Source: Xenorhabdus stockiae
GTDB lineage: Bacteria > Pseudomonadota > Gammaproteobacteria > Enterobacterales > Enterobacteriaceae
Assembly: GCF_002632825.1 (NCBI RefSeq)
Contig: NZ_NJAJ01000035.1
Coordinates: 1-38,893 of the forward strand
Length of the DNA: 38,893 nucleotides
Reading direction: 5' to 3'
Shown here: positions 24,582 through 33,147 of the stretch, piece by piece
Numbering within the stretch: the first letter of the stretch is position 1
How the letters are laid out: the number at the start of each line of letters is the position of its first letter
Position numbers and translations under genes: made by a program
The notes under the pieces: model-generated
The model's input: only the letters and a program-made list of their open reading frames with translations
Told to the model about the DNA's origin: nothing
Databases searched by the model: none

Positions 24582-25231
24582 TCCGTATTAATGTTTTTGT
24601 AGAAGGACAGACGGAAGAAACGTTCGTGCGGGACGTACTGGCACCTTATTTTTTTGCACAACAGATCTATCTGACCCCCATATTAGCTCAGACAAGTTCC
24701 CGCCAGAAAGGCGGTATCACGAGTTATGGCAAAGTAAAACACCAAATTACCCGCTTATGCCGACAAGATCCCGGCGCATTCGTCACCACACTTATCGACT
24801 ACTACGGTTTGCCTACCGATTTCCCTGACTATGACATCCAACGGGATAATGCGGCCAACGAACGGGTCGTACAGCTGGAGCAGGCTTTTGCTAATGATAT
24901 CGGGCAGACTAATTTTATTCCCAATCTGTTATTACATGAATTTGAAGCCTTACTGTTCTGCCAACCCGAAAAATTTGCTGACTGGCTTGATGACAATGCG
25001 CCGATTGCCGCACTACAGACCATCAAAGAAGCATTTGATACGCCTGAAGATATCAACAACAGCCCACAAACAGCGCCATCTAAACGCATTTTGGCCATCA
25101 TTCCCAATTATCATAAAACCTTACATGGCCCATTGATCGTCGGTGATATTGGCTTAGATACCATTCGTTCCCAATGCCCACATTTCAGTCAGTGGCTAAA
25201 TAAGCTGACCACACTGATCGCTCGTATGTAA
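24578..25231 (+). CDS. DUF4276 protein (TOPRIM-like), defence partner
   Basis: 217 aa from the ATG at 24578, which overlaps the ATPase stop and has GGGAG upstream. The longer reading from 24542 is unlikely. Family motifs: INVFVEGQTEETFVRDVL at the N-terminus (the conserved Glu of the TOPRIM-like core), FVTTLIDYYGLP (Asp) and LLLHEFEALLF (HEFE). Probably a nuclease-like effector held in check or activated by the ATPase. This is inferred from comparable pairs such as AbiL and, at fold level, PARIS. Confidence 0.85.
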   Translation: MIRINVFVEGQTEETFVRDVLAPYFFAQQIYLTPILAQTSSRQKGGITSYGKVKHQITRLCRQDPGAFVTTLIDYYGLPTDFPDYDIQRDNAANERVVQLEQAFANDIGQTNFIPNLLLHEFEALLFCQPEKFADWLDDNAPIAALQTIKEAFDTPEDINNSPQTAPSKRILAIIPNYHKTLHGPLIVGDIGLDTIRSQCPHFSQWLNKLTTLIARM

Positions 25232-25299
25232 ATAAACCACATAGTGTTACTCAAAAATAAGAATAGGCCCTGTGACAACAGGGCAATAGGTTAAACCAC

Positions 25300-25725
25300 T
25301 CAGAACGGGATCTCATCCCACTCCATTTCCTCCGTTTTTTCCGACAACGTTGAAAGCTGTGCCATTTGTGTTGGTGCACTGTCTTTTTTTGTTGGCTGAG
25401 AGGGCTGGGGCTTCTGAATAGGTTTTGGTGCACTCTGCTGCTTAGCCACTGACTTTGCATCGCCACGACTGCCCAACATCTGCATCGTGACGTTCACATT
25501 GACCACCACTTCGGTTGAATAGCGATCCTGCCCTTGTTGGTCCTGCCACTTGCGCGTCTGCAACTGACCTTCAATGTAGACCTGAGCCCCTTTTTGCAGA
25601 TACCCGCAATCCGTGCGTGGGTAGGTCGTGGCTTTATGGGTTTCATACAGAGACTGAGCAATCGTCAGCACCTGACTGGTACCCATCCCCCAGAGACGGG
25701 ACGCCGTCTGCTGTAATGTTCCCAA
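25300..25725 (-). pseudogene. Chimeric topB-ssb open frame (ssb 3' part)
   Basis: Residues 1-43 are topoisomerase III sequence ([19 protein letters not shown], then the active-site segment [11 protein letters not shown]). From about 25599 the frame continues into the back half of a single-stranded DNA-binding protein: [33 protein letters not shown], a Gln/Pro/Lys-rich linker and the acidic tip EWDEIPF that docks partner proteins. About 55 N-terminal SSB residues, including the first OB-fold strands, are missing. The junction GYL-QKG resembles the EYL-RKG expected in SSB, suggesting a deletion at short shared sequence. It may be translated, but should not be a normal SSB. Confidence 0.75.
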
Positions 25726-26584
25726 ATCAAATCAAAGCAAAGCGGCGGCAGGGTTTTCTCCCGTTTTTTGCTGACGGCCATCACGGTGGCCTGTGTAGCC
25801 TGCTGACAACGCTGTTGCACGGCCTGTGCCACGGCCTCCCGGGTACAGCGGTTTTCGTCATCGCCCTCCTCCGTGGCAGGCAGCCATTTAGCCTGAAAGC
25901 GGATAGTGTCTTTCTCCAGCGTCGTCATTACCTGCCAGTAAGGTTTCGGACAAAATTCGCAATGTCCTTATCCCGGCTCACCACCAGTGCCAGTGTCGGG
26001 GTCTGAACCTGTCCGATGGATAACACCTCGCCGAACCCCAGGGCCTGCGCTTTCAGGGTATACAAACGGGTCAGATTGATACCCGTCAGCCAGTCGGCTC
26101 CCGCCCGCCCCAGCCCGGCCTGATAGAGTGCTTCCGTCTGCTCCCCCGGTAAGGTGGCCTCCAGTGCCTGCCGGATGCTAGTTTCATCCAGTGCCGACAG
26201 CCACAACCGCCTGACCGCACCGGTGAAACGACAATATTCCAGCAACTCGCGAGCAATGACTTCCCCTTCACGGTCGGCATCGGTGGCAATAATCACCTCA
26301 TCAACCTGTTTCAATAACTGCCGGGTCACGGCAAATTGGTCAGCGGCCTCTTTTTTTACCGTCCATTGCCATTGCGCGGGCAGCACCGGCAGCACCTCCA
26401 GCCGCCACGGTGGGCCGAATTGTTCACCATACTGTTCGGGGGCCGCCACCTCCAGCAAATGTCCGATGGCCCAGGTGACAATGATACGGGTACTGAAGAG
26501 AAATCCCTGCCCACGCTGTTTCACCCCCAGAACGCGGGCAATGTCTCTGGCCTGAGAAGGCTTTTCACATAAATAAAGCTGCAT
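25600..26584 (-). pseudogene. topB: DNA topoisomerase III, frameshifted and truncated
   Basis: The N-terminal ~215 residues from the ATG at 26584 (GGAGGGG upstream) are intact TOPRIM/type IA sequence: LYLCEKPSQARDIARVLG, VDEVIIATDADREGEVIARELL (DxD catalytic acids) and IGQVQTPTLALVVSRD. One C is missing near 25948 (GTCCGAAACC where GTCCCGAAACC restores the frame), and a repeated GATTT near 25730 breaks it again. The third frame holds the active-site tyrosine segment [10 protein letters not shown]. After that the gene runs into ssb and the rest is lost. Non-functional. ICE-encoded TopB usually accompanies ssb and TIGR03761 in the DNA-processing module. Confidence 0.85.
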
Positions 26585-26597
26585 CTTTTCCCCTCCG

Positions 26598-27311
26598 TTA
26601 ATCGTGCTCTGTGGAACGTAACGGGGAGGCGAACGCGGAACGCTGTCTGCCTGACAGAATATCGGGATGCGGTTCACCCAACAGTTTAATGGCATCCAGC
26701 CCGGCGGGGGTTTTCTGGGCAATATCCTGCCGGGTGACCGCCAGTGAACGGTAAGAGCGCACCAGGCCGTAAATCTGGCGGATGGCCCGGCTGCCGTTGT
26801 GCAGAAAGGCATCCCGCTCTGCCCGTGAAATCAGTCCGTAATGAAAAGCCTGAAATGTTTTCATCGCCAGCTGGTCGTAACCAACCAGCAGCCAGACACA
26901 GCGGTAACCTAACGGGGAATGACTGTAGACGCCGATATTCAGCGGTTCGACAGAGGAAACGGCGGATAGGGTAATCTGCTTTGGCACCGCATTCAGGATA
27001 TCCTGCAAAATAGCCAGATTCTGCCTGAGATTGGCCGATACGGCTTCCAACGCCTGTTCCAGCTTCACCAGCCAGACATCGGCATACGGATTATCGGCAG
27101 CGGCATCCACACTGATATGACCGGCCCGTTTGATCACCTGCGGCATTCCGAGGATCGCCGTCACCTGATGTGTTTTGCTGATATCTTCCCGCCGGCGTCC
27201 TGCCCAGAGCCGGATGGCATAGTGGGTATGTAATTCAATCGTTAATGAAGAGGTTAAGACACCGGCGCGTAAACGCGGCTGAGACGTGTTTTTTTCTTCT
27301 GCATCAGACAT
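26598..27311 (-). CDS. TIGR03761 conjugative element protein (PFL_4669)
   Basis: 237 aa from the ATG at 27311 with AGGGG nine bases upstream. An ATG at 27317 gives two more residues. LRAGVLTSSLTIELHTHYAIRLWAGRRRED near the N-terminus is the family signature, followed by ADNPYADVWLVKLEQALEA and YDQLAMKTFQAFHYGLISR. Found in the DNA-processing region of this ICE class near ssb and topB. Its biochemical role is unknown. It appears intact, 14 bp upstream of the broken topB. A decayed second copy of its first part lies at 29095-29270. Confidence 0.88.
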   Translation of the reverse strand: MSDAEEKNTSQPRLRAGVLTSSLTIELHTHYAIRLWAGRRREDISKTHQVTAILGMPQVIKRAGHISVDAAADNPYADVWLVKLEQALEAVSANLRQNLAILQDILNAVPKQITLSAVSSVEPLNIGVYSHSPLGYRCVWLLVGYDQLAMKTFQAFHYGLISRAERDAFLHNGSRAIRQIYGLVRSYRSLAVTRQDIAQKTPAGLDAIKLLGEPHPDILSGRQRSAFASPLRSTEHD

Positions 27312-27394
27312 GCACAAAAACCCCTGTTTAGCCTTGATAAGTCAGTCAAACTATCAGGGCAAAACAGGCGGTGACTCAATAAATAACCAGTTAT

Positions 27395-27430
27395 GGAAAA
27401 GGAGATAAAATTACTTACTTTTATCTCCTT
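27395..27430 (-). terminator. Probable terminator after the dehydrogenase gene
   Basis: AAGGAGATAAAA (27399-27410) pairs perfectly with TTTTATCTCCTT (27419-27430), 12 bp with an 8-base loop. Read leftward, the stem is followed by TTTT, fitting the end of the dehydrogenase transcript. The stem is A/T-rich. Confidence 0.5.
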
Positions 27431-27582
27431 ATAAAAAATCAATTTTCATTCACCATTAGCAAAACAAGTAATGTTTAATTTTTGGTCTCCTTTTTGGCAG
27501 TTCCAACACTTAATGCTTACATTCAACTCCCCATGATGCCCAATCTTTCAAATTCACGCTTGCGATTAATATATTTTTGTTA

Positions 27583-28569
27583 TCAGGTATTCTTATTTGA
27601 AAGACAAGCAACATACTTAATACTGTTATTATTCTGAGCCAATTGTGCCAGTGTCTCTGGTATTTCCTCAAAATTAATAGCCTTAATTTCAGGTAAAATT
27701 AATTCCTTGCGATAAACCTGCTGTAAAAGCACTTCTCCTTCTTTTACTAACTGACACCATTGATACTCACTACCATGAGTATAAATTGCACCTAAACCTA
27801 CCTCATGTAGTGATATACATGTAGTAAACGGCTCTAATGGAGCTTGTTCTACTCGATCTTGTACGCAAACTAAGTGTCCATAATACTCAAGCATTGAAGC
27901 TAAAGATAAAGCACTTTTACTGTCAACCATATCAAATGCCGCGTACAAAGGTACTTTTTTTAGTTTTTCTCGCCAGTTAGTCTGGTGATAATCATATGTT
28001 TTATTAACTCCCATAGAACGTAAAAAATTATGGCGATGAGAACTTGCAGTCGCATGGACTATAGCTCCTTTCTGTATCAGAAGCTGGCATAGCAAGCTAC
28101 CTACAGCTCCCCCAGCACCATTTACCAAAACATCTTTTCCAACTAAAAAAGGTACTTTATTCATTGCTTGATAAGCTGTCAGAGCAGCACAAGGAAACAC
28201 AGCAGCAGATAAATCACTTAATTGTTCAGGAACTGCAAGAAGAGATTTAGCATCCACAATAGTATATTGGCTAAAGCTTCCATCTCTACGCAAATCAGCA
28301 AAGTAAGCTACTCTCGCTCCATGGCGAATATGTTTAATATTTTTTCCTATATCAATAACTATTCCCATACCATCTACACCTGGGATTTGATTTTTTTTCC
28401 AATCACTTGATAATCCGGCTATTAGTTTCCAATCAACCGGATTAATTCCAACACATTTATTTTTAACTAAAACTTGATTTTCTTTAAGTTCTGGTAATAT
28501 TTTCGTTCCAAGCACTAATTGGAGAGGATCTGGATTTTTTATCCATTGCCAAGCTTTTGTTGTAATCAT
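27583..28569 (-). CDS. Medium-chain dehydrogenase/reductase (zinc-free type)
   Basis: 328 aa. N-terminal GroES-like part (VLVKNKCVGINPVDWKLI, PGVDGMGIVIDIG) and a Rossmann domain with VLVNGAGGAVGSLLCQLL (~150-167, nucleotide-binding GxGGxxG). The zinc-binding Cys/His set of classical alcohol dehydrogenases is absent, so it resembles the quinone oxidoreductase/enoyl reductase branch using NADPH. AAGGAAA precedes the ATG. The gene is markedly AT-rich compared with the transfer genes and has its own terminator, so it is cargo. The substrate cannot be inferred. Confidence 0.82.
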   Translation of the reverse strand: MITTKAWQWIKNPDPLQLVLGTKILPELKENQVLVKNKCVGINPVDWKLIAGLSSDWKKNQIPGVDGMGIVIDIGKNIKHIRHGARVAYFADLRRDGSFSQYTIVDAKSLLAVPEQLSDLSAAVFPCAALTAYQAMNKVPFLVGKDVLVNGAGGAVGSLLCQLLIQKGAIVHATASSHRHNFLRSMGVNKTYDYHQTNWREKLKKVPLYAAFDMVDSKSALSLASMLEYYGHLVCVQDRVEQAPLEPFTTCISLHEVGLGAIYTHGSEYQWCQLVKEGEVLLQQVYRKELILPEIKAINFEEIPETLAQLAQNNNSIKYVACLSNKNT

Positions 28570-29094
28570 AGTAATATTTCCTTAATTTATGAAATACATT
28601 TAGAGTTAACTCAGTGAATATAAATAACTAAAATTATTTTTATATATATCCATAAGAAAAATCTGACACCAATACTTTAACAAGTGAGATATCACCCCAT
28701 AAATAAATCAACTTTCATTACATAACATTAAATAAAGCAATATTATTCAGTTATTATTTAAATAATATTATTGAGCTATATAAATTGCGACACCCAACTC
28801 TCAACAATTATAATATACCCAGACTAAAACCTTCATAATTATTACCTAATAGAACCCACTGCGCATGAATAATATAATTCGATTCTTTTCACATGACAAA
28901 GAAAGGTAGAAAAGTATATGTGTGCATAGCTCAGGAAGAAATAGACCATTTTTTTATAGTCATTTCAAATAAAGGTAAAACAATATTTGGGTATAATATA
29001 TCATTACACAATCCATTCTGATCTGATTATCAGACCACATTAAATGGCCTCATTTTTATTCCCCACCCAAAAAAGATTGTTTTTATGGGTACTA
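28570..29094. other. AT-rich gap upstream of the dehydrogenase
   Basis: No gene is seen on either strand. The A/T bias matches the dehydrogenase gene. It presumably carries the dehydrogenase promoter, but no convincing -35/-10 pair stands out. Confidence 0.4.
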
Positions 29095-29270
29095 CGCCAG
29101 CGTCAACCGCTGATGGATAATCACCTTCGCCATCACTAGACTCCCCCGCAACCTTATGCGTATTACTGATTTCTTCTCATCTGCACCTAGTCCAAAGCTG
29201 GATGACATAATGGGTATGTAGTTCAATCGTCAACGAGGATGCTAAGACGCTTTCGCTCAACCGCGATGAG
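29095..29270 (-). pseudogene. Decayed N-terminal copy of TIGR03761
   Basis: Read leftward, RLSESVLASSLTIELHTHYVIQLW is a clear degenerate match to the start of the intact TIGR03761 gene (LRAGVLTSSLTIELHTHYAIRLW). A stop and frame changes follow, with weaker similarity to about 29095. It shows that this part of the element was once duplicated or rearranged. Confidence 0.7.
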
Positions 29271-29362
29271 GTGAATAGACGAGATTGATCTGGTGTTAAA
29301 ATTGATTGATATTAGTACAAAAAATCAGAGATATCATGTTATCTGACTTCGCTGGAACATTA

Positions 29363-29496
29363 GGTTATGACTCCAATAGTTAGATTGATATATGCTCTAT
29401 GGCTTTCAAAAGATAGAAAACTGCAAATTAATTAGTGAATTACGAACTAATGTTCCTCTTAAAAAAAATACGCATCTAACTATTGGTAGCACGACC
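29363..29496 (+). mobile_element. MITE-like element, copy 2 (134 bp)
   Basis: Identical over 134 bases to the reverse complement of copy 1 at 11531-11664. It is followed directly by AGTTTCCC (29497-29504), one half of the 8-bp target duplication whose other half flanks copy 1. It forms the right breakpoint of the inverted segment. No open frame and no transposase. The parent element is not in the window. Confidence 0.9.
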
Positions 29497-29498
29497 AG

Positions 29499-29648
29499 TT
29501 TCCCCGCCTGCCCAATCCCGATATGGTGATGTATGTCTACCCGCATCTGGTGGCGGGCAAGACGCCGGTACCGGGCTACAGCACGGTGTTCCCGTTTTAT
29601 CAGCAGGTGCAGTATGCCCTGCCGGGTGAACGCACGGAGGCTCGGTAA
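29499..29648 (+). pseudogene. TIGR03751 lipoprotein, C-terminal half
   Basis: 49 codons from the MITE edge: FPRLPNPDMVMYVYPHLV, VPGYSTVFPFYQQVQYALPG, stop at 29646-29648, the conserved end of the TIGR03751 family. No start codon. It continues in frame from the N-terminal half at 11665-11925 once the MITE and inversion are removed. The stop overlaps the VirB4 start (TAATG). Confidence 0.88.
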
Positions 29649-30409
29649 TGGACAATCCCAACGCATTGCACCGCCCCGGCAAACTACGCGAAACGGATGA
29701 AGCGGCGATTTACCGGGCGAATCCGTCGATTATCGACTACCTGCCCTGGGTGGAATATCTGGAAGACGGGCAGTGTTTATTGCTGGATGACGGGGTGTCC
29801 GTGGGGGCCGTTTATCAGATTGAACCGGTCGCCACCGAAGGGCGTCCCGCTGAACGGTTGATTGAAATCCGCGACCAACTGGAAGATGCCATTCAGGACA
29901 GTCTGGACGAGGACGATATTTCGCCGTGGGTAGTGCAGTTTTTTTGTCAGGATGACGATGACCCGTCGGGTTACCTCAATACGTTACGGGACTATGTGAA
30001 ACCGTGGGCGCAGGGCACAGCCTTTACTGACGCTTTTCTGGCAGAATCAGCACGTCACCTGAACAGCATTGCCCAGCCTGACGGGATATTTCAGGATTCT
30101 CTGATTACCGGACAGTCGTGGCGGGGGGAGCAGCGCCAGACGCGCATGGTGGTTTACCGCTGGTTGCCTGCGCATAAATCGAAGGCTCACCCTCAAACGG
30201 TATCGTCGGTGGCAGCACTCAATCAGGTCTGCGAACGACTGATATCATCACTGGCATCAGCCGGTATTGTGGCAACCCGACAGGATGGCGGGCAGATCCA
30301 CAGCTGGTTATTGCGTCATTTTAACCCGGCCCCGGACTGGGGCATGACCAAAGCCGATTTTTATCGTGCGGTACGTTATGAATCCCCGACACAGCACGAG
30401 CCCCGGTGA
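29648..30409 (+). CDS. VirB4-type conjugative ATPase, N-terminal part
   Basis: 253 aa, TIGR03744/PFL_4706 N-terminal region: NPSIIDYLPWVEYLEDGQCLLLDDG, VGAVYQIEPV, ISPWVVQFF, then LRHFNPAPDWGMTKADFYRAV. It stops at 30407-30409 in GTGA, overlapping the GTG that opens the second part. Relatives carry both parts in one protein of roughly 900-950 aa. Here the two frames differ, so the gene is either broken by a frameshift or translated as two coupled polypeptides. There is no ATPase motif in this part. Confidence 0.82.
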   Translation: MDNPNALHRPGKLRETDEAAIYRANPSIIDYLPWVEYLEDGQCLLLDDGVSVGAVYQIEPVATEGRPAERLIEIRDQLEDAIQDSLDEDDISPWVVQFFCQDDDDPSGYLNTLRDYVKPWAQGTAFTDAFLAESARHLNSIAQPDGIFQDSLITGQSWRGEQRQTRMVVYRWLPAHKSKAHPQTVSSVAALNQVCERLISSLASAGIVATRQDGGQIHSWLLRHFNPAPDWGMTKADFYRAVRYESPTQHEPR

Positions 30410-32394
30410 ATAATGACTTTGCCGAAAGTCTGTGGTTTACCCCGCCAGTATCGGATCCTGAGAACGGCGTCTGGTGGTTTGATGGTTTGCCGCATAAAGC
30501 GGTGCCGGTTGAGCGCCTGCGCCGCCCACCCGAGCCGGGCACCCTGACAGGGGAAGTGAAACGGGGAGACAATATCAATGCGCTGATTGATATGATGCCG
30601 GAAGGCACGGTGGTCACGCTGACCATTGTGGCGCAGGCACAGGATACCCTGGAAGAGAGCTTCACCCGACTGGCAAAAAATGCCGTCGGGGAAAATACCG
30701 AATCGCTGCGCGTCCGGCAGGATGTGCAGGCCGTGAAGGAATTACTGGGGCGACGGCATAAATTGTACCGCAGTGCACTGACCTTTCTGGTGCGGGGGCA
30801 AGATTTGGGTAATCTGAATCATCGGGTACATCAGCTTTCTTCTACGTTACTGAGTGCAGGGTTGCAGCCTGTGCGGCCGGAGTTCAGTGTATCCCCGCTG
30901 AATGCTTATTTACGCGCCTTACCGATGGGCTTTAACCCGCAGAAAGACAAAAAACACTGGTACAGCCGACTGACGTGGGTCCAGCATCTGGCAGGACTCT
31001 TGCCGGTCACCGGACGTTCAACCGGCACCGGGCATCCGGGCTTCAGTTTTTTTAATCGCGGTGGCGCGCCGCTGACCTTTGATCCAATGAACAAACTGGA
31101 TCGCACGCAGAATGCGCACTTATTGTTGTTCGGCCCGACCGGCGCTGGCAAATCCGCCACGTTGTGTGCTTCGCTGGTACAACTAATGGCGATCCACCGG
31201 CCGCGATTGTTTATTGTGGAGGCGGGGAACAGTTTTGGACTGTTGGCAGACTATTACGCCAGTCTGGGGCTGACAGTGAATAAAATTGGTATCAAACCGG
31301 GTTGTGGCGTCAGTCTGGTCCTGTTTGCTGATGCGCATCAGTTACTGAAACTCAGTCCCAAACAATTACGGATTAATGAAGCCGATATTCCGGAGACTGA
31401 TGAAGCACAGGAAGACGGCGATGAACAGCGTGATATTCTGGGGGAAATGGAAATTGCCGCCCGGCTGATGATCACCGGCGGTGAGAAAAAAGAAGAAGAA
31501 CGTCTGACCCGTTCAGATCGCGGATTAATTCGTGAAGCGATTATGTTAGCCGCACAGATCAGCTATGAGGCAGGGCATCAGATGGTGGCCTCGGATTTAC
31601 AAACTGCGCTGTATGCCATTGCCCGCAACTATCAGCAGGATGAACACGGCCAGCCGTTAATCACCGCCCACCGCCGGGCACGGGCCGATGAAATGGCTGG
31701 CGCCATGTCGATGTTTACGCAGGGCTTTGAAGGCGAACTATTCAACCGCCCCGGCACACCGTGGCCGGAAGTGGATGTGACATTAATTGATTTGGGTACG
31801 CTGGCACGTGAGAACTACTCGGCACAGATGGCACTGGCGATGGTGTCACTGATTAACACCGTCAATAACCTCGCCGAACGCGACCAGTATCAGGACAGGG
31901 AACTGCAACTGGTGATAGACGAAGGCCATATCACCACCACCAATCCATTGCTGTCCCCTTATATGACCAAAGTCGTCAAAATGTGGCGTAAACTGGGTGC
32001 CTGGTTGTGGCTCGCCACACAAAACCTCGCTGACTACCCGGATACCGCTGAAAAAATGCTGAATATGGCCGAATGGTGGCTGTGTCTCACCATGCCCCCG
32101 GACGAGGTGGAACAAATCGCGCGTTTCAAGAAACTGACCGAAGAACAAAAAGCGGTGTTGCTCTCCGCCAGTAAATTACCTCGCTGTTACACCGAAGGCG
32201 TAGTGTTGGCGAAAAAAATCGAAGCGCTGTTCCGGGTCGTGCCGCCGAGCCTCTATCTGGCGCTGGGGATGACGGAAAAAGAAGAAAAAGCCGAACGGCG
32301 GGCGTTAATGCGTGAGCATCAGTGCAATGAACTGGAGGCTGCGGTGTTGGTCGCAAGGAGGATGGATCTGGCGCGGGGGTTGAAACTGACATAA
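30406..32394 (+). CDS. VirB4-type conjugative ATPase, motor part
   Basis: 662 aa from the GTG at 30406. NDFAESLWFTPP and GVWWFDGLPHKAV continue the family sequence from the preceding frame. Walker A GPTGAGKS lies near residue 243, and the VIDEGH Walker B near 503 is followed by a GAWLWLATQNLADYP motif, all intact. It energises pilus assembly and substrate transfer at the inner membrane. Because the start overlaps the stop of the first part as GTGA, coupled translation is possible, but no intact single-chain version exists here. Confidence 0.85.
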   Translation: MNNDFAESLWFTPPVSDPENGVWWFDGLPHKAVPVERLRRPPEPGTLTGEVKRGDNINALIDMMPEGTVVTLTIVAQAQDTLEESFTRLAKNAVGENTESLRVRQDVQAVKELLGRRHKLYRSALTFLVRGQDLGNLNHRVHQLSSTLLSAGLQPVRPEFSVSPLNAYLRALPMGFNPQKDKKHWYSRLTWVQHLAGLLPVTGRSTGTGHPGFSFFNRGGAPLTFDPMNKLDRTQNAHLLLFGPTGAGKSATLCASLVQLMAIHRPRLFIVEAGNSFGLLADYYASLGLTVNKIGIKPGCGVSLVLFADAHQLLKLSPKQLRINEADIPETDEAQEDGDEQRDILGEMEIAARLMITGGEKKEEERLTRSDRGLIREAIMLAAQISYEAGHQMVASDLQTALYAIARNYQQDEHGQPLITAHRRARADEMAGAMSMFTQGFEGELFNRPGTPWPEVDVTLIDLGTLARENYSAQMALAMVSLINTVNNLAERDQYQDRELQLVIDEGHITTTNPLLSPYMTKVVKMWRKLGAWLWLATQNLADYPDTAEKMLNMAEWWLCLTMPPDEVEQIARFKKLTEEQKAVLLSASKLPRCYTEGVVLAKKIEALFRVVPPSLYLALGMTEKEEKAERRALMREHQCNELEAAVLVARRMDLARGLKLT

Positions 32395-32459
32395 ATATTC
32401 AACCGTATTATCGGATATATTGACGGAGAAAAAATTCACCCTCTTACCTAAAAAATGAG

Positions 32460-32948
32460 ATGAAAATAAGAATGAAAAATCATCAATCAAATCATAGAAA
32501 AAAGAAACTTTATCGTCGAGTCAATACAGCAACTCATTGTGTTTTTCATTCTCATGGTGGTGAATATCGATGGGAGCGAGCCAAACAAAAACGCATCCGG
32601 GAAGATATGCCGTATTTTCAGTCAATGAAAGGTAAGCCAAGGCATGGCTTAGATTACACGCCGCTCTTTATGTTTTTACTGAGTAAAGTGGGTGAGAAAT
32701 GGGATGTAGTTCACAGTGAAGCCATTCAGCGACTGGACCGTCCAGAGCCTATATTTTTGATAGTTGCGTTACATGAGCATGAACAAAGAGATTATATCCG
32801 TTGTGGTGAATCAAGTTATTATAATGGGTTATTTGTCGATAACGCTGGTTTTTTGAGAACAGTTAATCCAAATCTGTCAGAAAATGATATACCTATCCTG
32901 TGCCAGTGCTGTACTCATACATTTAATGGGATCCCTATCCACCGATGA
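32460..32948 (+). CDS. Conserved hypothetical protein
   Basis: 162 aa, soluble. Basic N-terminus (NHRKKKLYRRVNTATHCVF), then GKPRHGLDYTPLFMFLLSKVG, IFLIVALHEHEQ, GESSYYNGLFVDNAGFL and a C-terminal CQCCTHTFNG with three cysteines, possibly metal-binding. The pattern is reminiscent of a widespread uncharacterised family. The Shine-Dalgarno is weak, and an ATG at 32472 is an alternative. It lies between VirB4 and TIGR03757 as cargo. Confidence 0.6.
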   Translation: MKIRMKNHQSNHRKKKLYRRVNTATHCVFHSHGGEYRWERAKQKRIREDMPYFQSMKGKPRHGLDYTPLFMFLLSKVGEKWDVVHSEAIQRLDRPEPIFLIVALHEHEQRDYIRCGESSYYNGLFVDNAGFLRTVNPNLSENDIPILCQCCTHTFNGIPIHR

Positions 32949-33097
32949 CTTAGCAATTTACTCGGCAAAAAAAGAATGTAAGCACAGCCTGACAAGCACT
33001 TTTTCGACATGTTACCGCTTTTATCATTAATGAAAAGGATAGTAATCCGTCAAAATAAGAATTGAACGATGCGAAGCGGGTGATTTCATATCTGAAT

Positions 33098-33132
33098 ACC
33101 CCGCAGCTTGCGGCGGGGGTGTTTATTTTTTT
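33098..33132 (+). terminator. Strong intrinsic terminator
   Basis: ACCCCGC (33098-33104) pairs with GCGGGGGT (33113-33120) and is followed by GTTTA and seven T (33126-33132). It ends rightward transcription from the VirB4 side. Confidence 0.75.
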
Positions 33133-33147
33133 CATCCAAGATTCGGG

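Noticed and set aside
23490-25231. PARIS-type defence system
   Set aside because: The partner shows DUF4276 motifs (VEGQTEE, HEFEALLF), not the DUF4435 protein of PARIS. Only a fold-level resemblance remains.
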